Assembly (NCBI RefSeq): GCF_023184515.1
Contig: NZ_JAAHBP010000019.1
Location: 160,702 to 224,701, forward strand
Length of the DNA stretch: 64,000 bases
Direction: 5' to 3'
From: Streptomyces sp. D2-8
Lineage (GTDB): Bacteria; Actinomycetota; Actinomycetes; Streptomycetales; Streptomycetaceae
The notes under the pieces are model-generated. The model was not told the origin of the DNA. It searched no databases and worked only from the letters and a program-made list of their open reading frames with translations. Below, piece after piece: positions 61,361 through 64,000 of this stretch (positions are counted from its first letter, which is position 1; each line of letters starts with the position of its first letter). A program made the translations under genes and the position numbers.

Positions 61361-63031
61361 CTACTCGCCCGACAACACCGCCTGCGCCGCGCTGCGCGCG
61401 TCCTCGGCACTGTCCGTCGCCCGCGCCGCCGCAGCGGCCCGCTCGCACTGGGCCAGCGTGTACTTCGCCAGCGTCGCCCGGACATAGGGAATCGACGCGG
61501 CACCCATCGAAAGAGAGGTGACGCCCAGACCGGTCAGCACGCACGCGAGCAGCGGGTCGGACGCGGCCTCACCACAGACACCACAGCTCTTGCCCTCGGC
61601 CTTCGCCGCCTCGGCGGACAGCTCCACCAGGTCGAGCAGGGCGGGCTGCCACGGGTCCTGCAGACGGGACACCGCACCCACCTGACGGTCGGCGGCGAAG
61701 GTGTACTGGGCGAGGTCGTTCGTCCCCAGAGACAGGAACTCGACCTCCTGCAGGATCGAGCGAGCCCGCAGAGCGGCCGACGGGATCTCGACCATCGCGC
61801 CGAACTTCGCCCGCAGCCCAGCCTCACGGCAGGCGTCCGCGAAGGCCCGGGCATCGGTACGGTCCGCAACCATCGGGGCCATGACCTCGAGGTAGACCGG
61901 CAGCCCCTCCGCGGCCTTCGCGAGCGCCGTCAGCTGGGTGCGCAGGACCTCCGGGTGGTCGAGCAGCGTCCGCAGACCCCGCACGCCGAGCGCCGGGTTC
62001 GGCTCGTCGGACGGCGTGAGGAAGTCGAGCGGCTTGTCCGCACCCGCGTCCAGCACCCGCACCACGACACGCCCCTCCGGGAACGCCTCGAGAACCTGCC
62101 GGTACGCGGCGACCTGCTTCTCCTCGGACGGCGCCTGCTTGCTGTCGTCCAGGAAGAGGAACTCGGTACGGAAGAGACCGACCCCCTCGGCCCCGGCTTC
62201 GACAGCGGCCGCCACATCAGCGGGGCCACCGATGTTCGCCAGCAGCGGCACCTTGTGACCGTCCGCGGTGGCACCGGGCCCGGTCGAAGCCGCCAACGCA
62301 GCCTTCCGCTCGGCGGCCGCGGCCTCGAGCTGAGCCTTCTTCTCGTCGCTCGGATCCACGAAGATCTCTCCCGTGCTGCCGTCGACGGCGATCATCGCGC
62401 CCTCGGCGAGCTCACCGGCACCCGGCAGCGCCACCACGGCCGGCACACCGAGCGCCCGGGCCAGAATCGCGCTGTGGCTGGTCGGACCGCCCTCCTCGGT
62501 GACGAAGCCGAGCACCAGAGTCGGGTCCAGCAGCGCGGTGTCGGCCGGCGCGAGGTCCCGGGCGACCAGGACATAGGGCTCGTCACTGTCGGGGACGCCC
62601 GGCATGGGCACCCCCAGCAGACGGGCGACAATACGATTCCGCACGTCGTCGAGGTCGGCCACGCGACCGGCGAGGTACTCACCGGCCCCCGCCAGCAGCT
62701 CGCGGTATGAGGCGAACGCGTCGTACACCCCGCGCTCCGCCGTGCTGCCGACGGCGATCCGCCGCTCCACATCGGCCATCAGCTCGGGATCCTGGGCCAT
62801 CATGGCCTGCGCCTCGAGCACCGCCTGGGCTTCGCCGCCGGCCAGGTTGCCGCGCGCCATCAGGTCCGCCGCCACCGCCTCCACGGCCTTGCGGGCTCGC
62901 CCCTGTTCACGCCCCGCCTCTTCCGCCGGGATCTGTTTCGCGGGCGGCTCGAGCACCGCCGTTCCCATGTGTCGAACCTCGCCGATGGCCACACCGTGGC
63001 TCACGCCGACGCCTCGCAGCGTTGTCTCCAT
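61361..63031 (-). CDS. ptsI: PTS enzyme I
   Basis: The ATG at 63031 gives 556 aa, the length of S. coelicolor PtsI; an upstream ATG at 63094 has no ribosome site. It takes phosphate from phosphoenolpyruvate and passes it to HPr. Signatures: GGPTSHSAILARALGVPAVV (phospho-His region), the PEP-binding domain with GIGLFRTEFLFLD-like residues, GVRGLRTLLDHPEVLRTQL, and the terminal CGVCGEAASDPLLACVLTGLGVTSLSMGAASIPYVR. Second gene of crr-ptsI (78-base gap), under DasR control through the box at 63671. Confidence 0.95.
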   Translation of the reverse strand: METTLRGVGVSHGVAIGEVRHMGTAVLEPPAKQIPAEEAGREQGRARKAVEAVAADLMARGNLAGGEAQAVLEAQAMMAQDPELMADVERRIAVGSTAERGVYDAFASYRELLAGAGEYLAGRVADLDDVRNRIVARLLGVPMPGVPDSDEPYVLVARDLAPADTALLDPTLVLGFVTEEGGPTSHSAILARALGVPAVVALPGAGELAEGAMIAVDGSTGEIFVDPSDEKKAQLEAAAAERKAALAASTGPGATADGHKVPLLANIGGPADVAAAVEAGAEGVGLFRTEFLFLDDSKQAPSEEKQVAAYRQVLEAFPEGRVVVRVLDAGADKPLDFLTPSDEPNPALGVRGLRTLLDHPEVLRTQLTALAKAAEGLPVYLEVMAPMVADRTDARAFADACREAGLRAKFGAMVEIPSAALRARSILQEVEFLSLGTNDLAQYTFAADRQVGAVSRLQDPWQPALLDLVELSAEAAKAEGKSCGVCGEAASDPLLACVLTGLGVTSLSMGAASIPYVRATLAKYTLAQCERAAAAARATDSAEDARSAAQAVLSGE

Positions 63032-63109
63032 CTCACCCGTCTCCGATAGAGCGGCGGGTCCCACCGCCGCGTTGGTTGTCGTACTCGCCGTCATACGACG
63101 GCGCTGACG

Positions 63110-63559
63110 TCACTTCCAGAGGAAGAGACTGTCGCCGGCCTTCACTTCGCCGTCGATGCGAAGATCGGAGAGAGCTTCGGCCGTGGCCTCCAGAGCCACG
63201 ACCGGGCAGACCGCGGACTTGCCGGCGGCCTCGACGGCGGCCGGGTTCCAGCGCACGACACCCTGGCCGCGCGTGACGGTGTCGCCCTTGTTCACGAGCA
63301 GCTCGAAACCCTCGCCGTTGAGCTGCACGGTGTCGATGCCGAGGTGGGTGAGCACGCCGTGGCCGCTCTCGTCGACCACGACGAACGCGTGCGGGTGCAG
63401 GGAGACGATGACGCCGTCCACGGGCGAGACGGCCTCGGAAGGCTCACGTACGGGGTCGATCGCTGTGCCCGGGCCGACCATGGCCCCGGAGAAGACGGGA
63501 TCCGGCACGGCTGCCAGTCCGATGGCGCGTCCTGCGAGCGGGGACGTCACGGTGGTCAT
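63110..63559 (-). CDS. crr: PTS EIIA component (glucose-type, Crr)
   Basis: A 149-aa EIIA-Glc domain. The phospho-His loop is GHGVLTHLGIDTVQLNG, and the other conserved His is in SLHPHAFVVVD. It carries phosphate from HPr to the sugar permease; in S. coelicolor Crr serves N-acetylglucosamine uptake. No fused EIIB/C parts. GGAGGC-like sequence precedes the ATG. The DasR box lies 112 bases upstream. Confidence 0.96.
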   Translation of the reverse strand: MTTVTSPLAGRAIGLAAVPDPVFSGAMVGPGTAIDPVREPSEAVSPVDGVIVSLHPHAFVVVDESGHGVLTHLGIDTVQLNGEGFELLVNKGDTVTRGQGVVRWNPAAVEAAGKSAVCPVVALEATAEALSDLRIDGEVKAGDSLFLWK

Positions 63560-63670
63560 GGGAAGCCTCCCAGGGGTGGAGATCGATATGGCCGTCCCTG
63601 TAGGTACCGGGCGGCAACTGTTCAGCAGCGTATGTCACCTGAAGTGCCGGTTCCGCTGAGCACTCCGAAG

Positions 63671-63682
63671 TGGTCTAGACCA
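63671..63682 (-). promoter_or_regulatory. Perfect DasR box of crr-ptsI
   Basis: TGGTCTAGACCA, an uninterrupted 12-base palindrome, 112 bases before the crr start. It equals the DasR-responsive element known in front of the PTS genes of S. coelicolor. Glucosamine-6-phosphate should relieve repression. Confidence 0.92.
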
Positions 63683-63724
63683 TACCCCAAATCGATTTGC
63701 ACCCGCTCCGCGGCCGCGTGTACA

Positions 63725-64000
63725 GTCGTACTCCTGCTTGGGGTTGAGCGACGCGAGCTTGCGTCTCGACCGGGCAGCAACCAACTTGTCAGATCCTATC
63801 TCCGGGTCGCCTTCTGCATGCCTGCAGGACGGTGGTCAGGGGGCCGGAAAATCACTGATAGAGTTTGGAACAGCGAAGGGAAGCGCCCGGAGGAAAGCCC
63901 GAGAGGGTGAGTACAAAGGAAGCGACCGTTCCTTGAGAACTCAACAGCGTGCCAAAAGTCAACGCCAGATATGTTGATACCCCGTCTCCAGCATTTGCTG
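63725..64000 (+). promoter_or_regulatory. Leader of an rRNA operon (16S gene lies beyond the right edge)
   Basis: From about 63840 the sequence matches the Streptomyces rrn leader as I remember it: a TAGAGT -10 at 63859-63864, GGAGGAAAGCCCGAGAGG, TTGAGAACTCAA (63933-63944, palindromic boxA-like element), and CCAGATATGTTGATACCCCGTC near the edge, which normally precedes the 16S 5' end by about 100-150 bases. Upstream TTGTCA and TTGAGC-like -35 elements suggest multiple tandem promoters. The AT content is higher than in the flanking genes, as usual for rrn promoters. No 16S sequence is visible yet. Confidence 0.82.

Noticed and set aside
1..64000. CRISPR arrays, insertion sequences or prophage genes
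   Set aside because: No regularly spaced repeats, transposase or integrase was seen anywhere in the window.

Overview
The window is very GC-rich actinobacterial DNA and looks like a Streptomyces chromosome arm-to-core segment. The evidence is strong third-position G/C bias, leaderless starts a few bases after a -10 box, a conservon, the sporulation pair smeA-sffA, an RbpA of exactly 124 aa, and DasR boxes in front of PTS and chitinase genes. From memory (not checked) the order chiD, acyl-CoA dehydrogenase, ppm1, fxsA, rbpA, MFS, GDPD, YczE, MocR, sffA, smeA ... ptsI, crr matches the SCO1434-SCO1390 stretch of S. coelicolor.

Layout. 1-5.7 kb: an EccA/CbxX-type AAA ATPase cut by the left edge, a uridine-kinase-like NTPase, a secreted C39 peptidase, a small membrane protein, a TetR regulator, and a GH18 chitinase that has lost its catalytic centre. 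6-12.9 kb: acyl-CoA dehydrogenase, two small hypotheticals, an Lrp/AsnC regulator, an amidohydrolase, Ppm1, FxsA and RbpA with a sigma-R promoter. 13.1-17.6 kb: an MFS / GDPD / YczE operon facing a MocR regulator across a likely operator. 17.6-22 kb: smeA-sffA, an ankyrin protein and a HEAT-like protein. 22-25.4 kb: two GT4 glycosyltransferases and a frameshifted SGNH hydrolase. 25.4-30.6 kb: a 5-oxoproline catabolic operon (MFS, DUF1445, pxpA, pxpB, pxpC) with a divergent GntR regulator and a 17-bp palindrome. 30.7-37.8 kb: a three-gene operon that looks like a divergent MukF/MukE/MukB (Wadjet/Mks-like) SMC complex without a nuclease subunit. 37.8-38.2 kb: two fused pseudogene remnants. 38.3-47.5 kb: a membrane protein and a conservon (cvnA-B-C-D) with a 1228-aa 5-oxoprolinase inserted between cvnC and cvnD. 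47.6-50 kb: glpF-glpK. 50.6-61.3 kb: an EAL-GGDEF protein, a thiolase/DUF35 pair, a VanX-like dipeptidase, a NUDIX hydrolase, a GH31 glucosidase, acetoacetyl-CoA synthetase and a hypothetical. 61.3-64 kb: crr-ptsI under a perfect DasR box, then the leader of an rRNA operon whose 16S gene lies beyond the right edge.

Themes. N-acetylglucosamine/chitin control shows at both ends (DasR boxes at chiD and crr-ptsI). 5-oxoproline is served by two unrelated enzyme types. The strongest candidate for an under-described system is the SMC-like trio at 30.7-37.8 kb; the oxoprolinase-bearing conservon is second.
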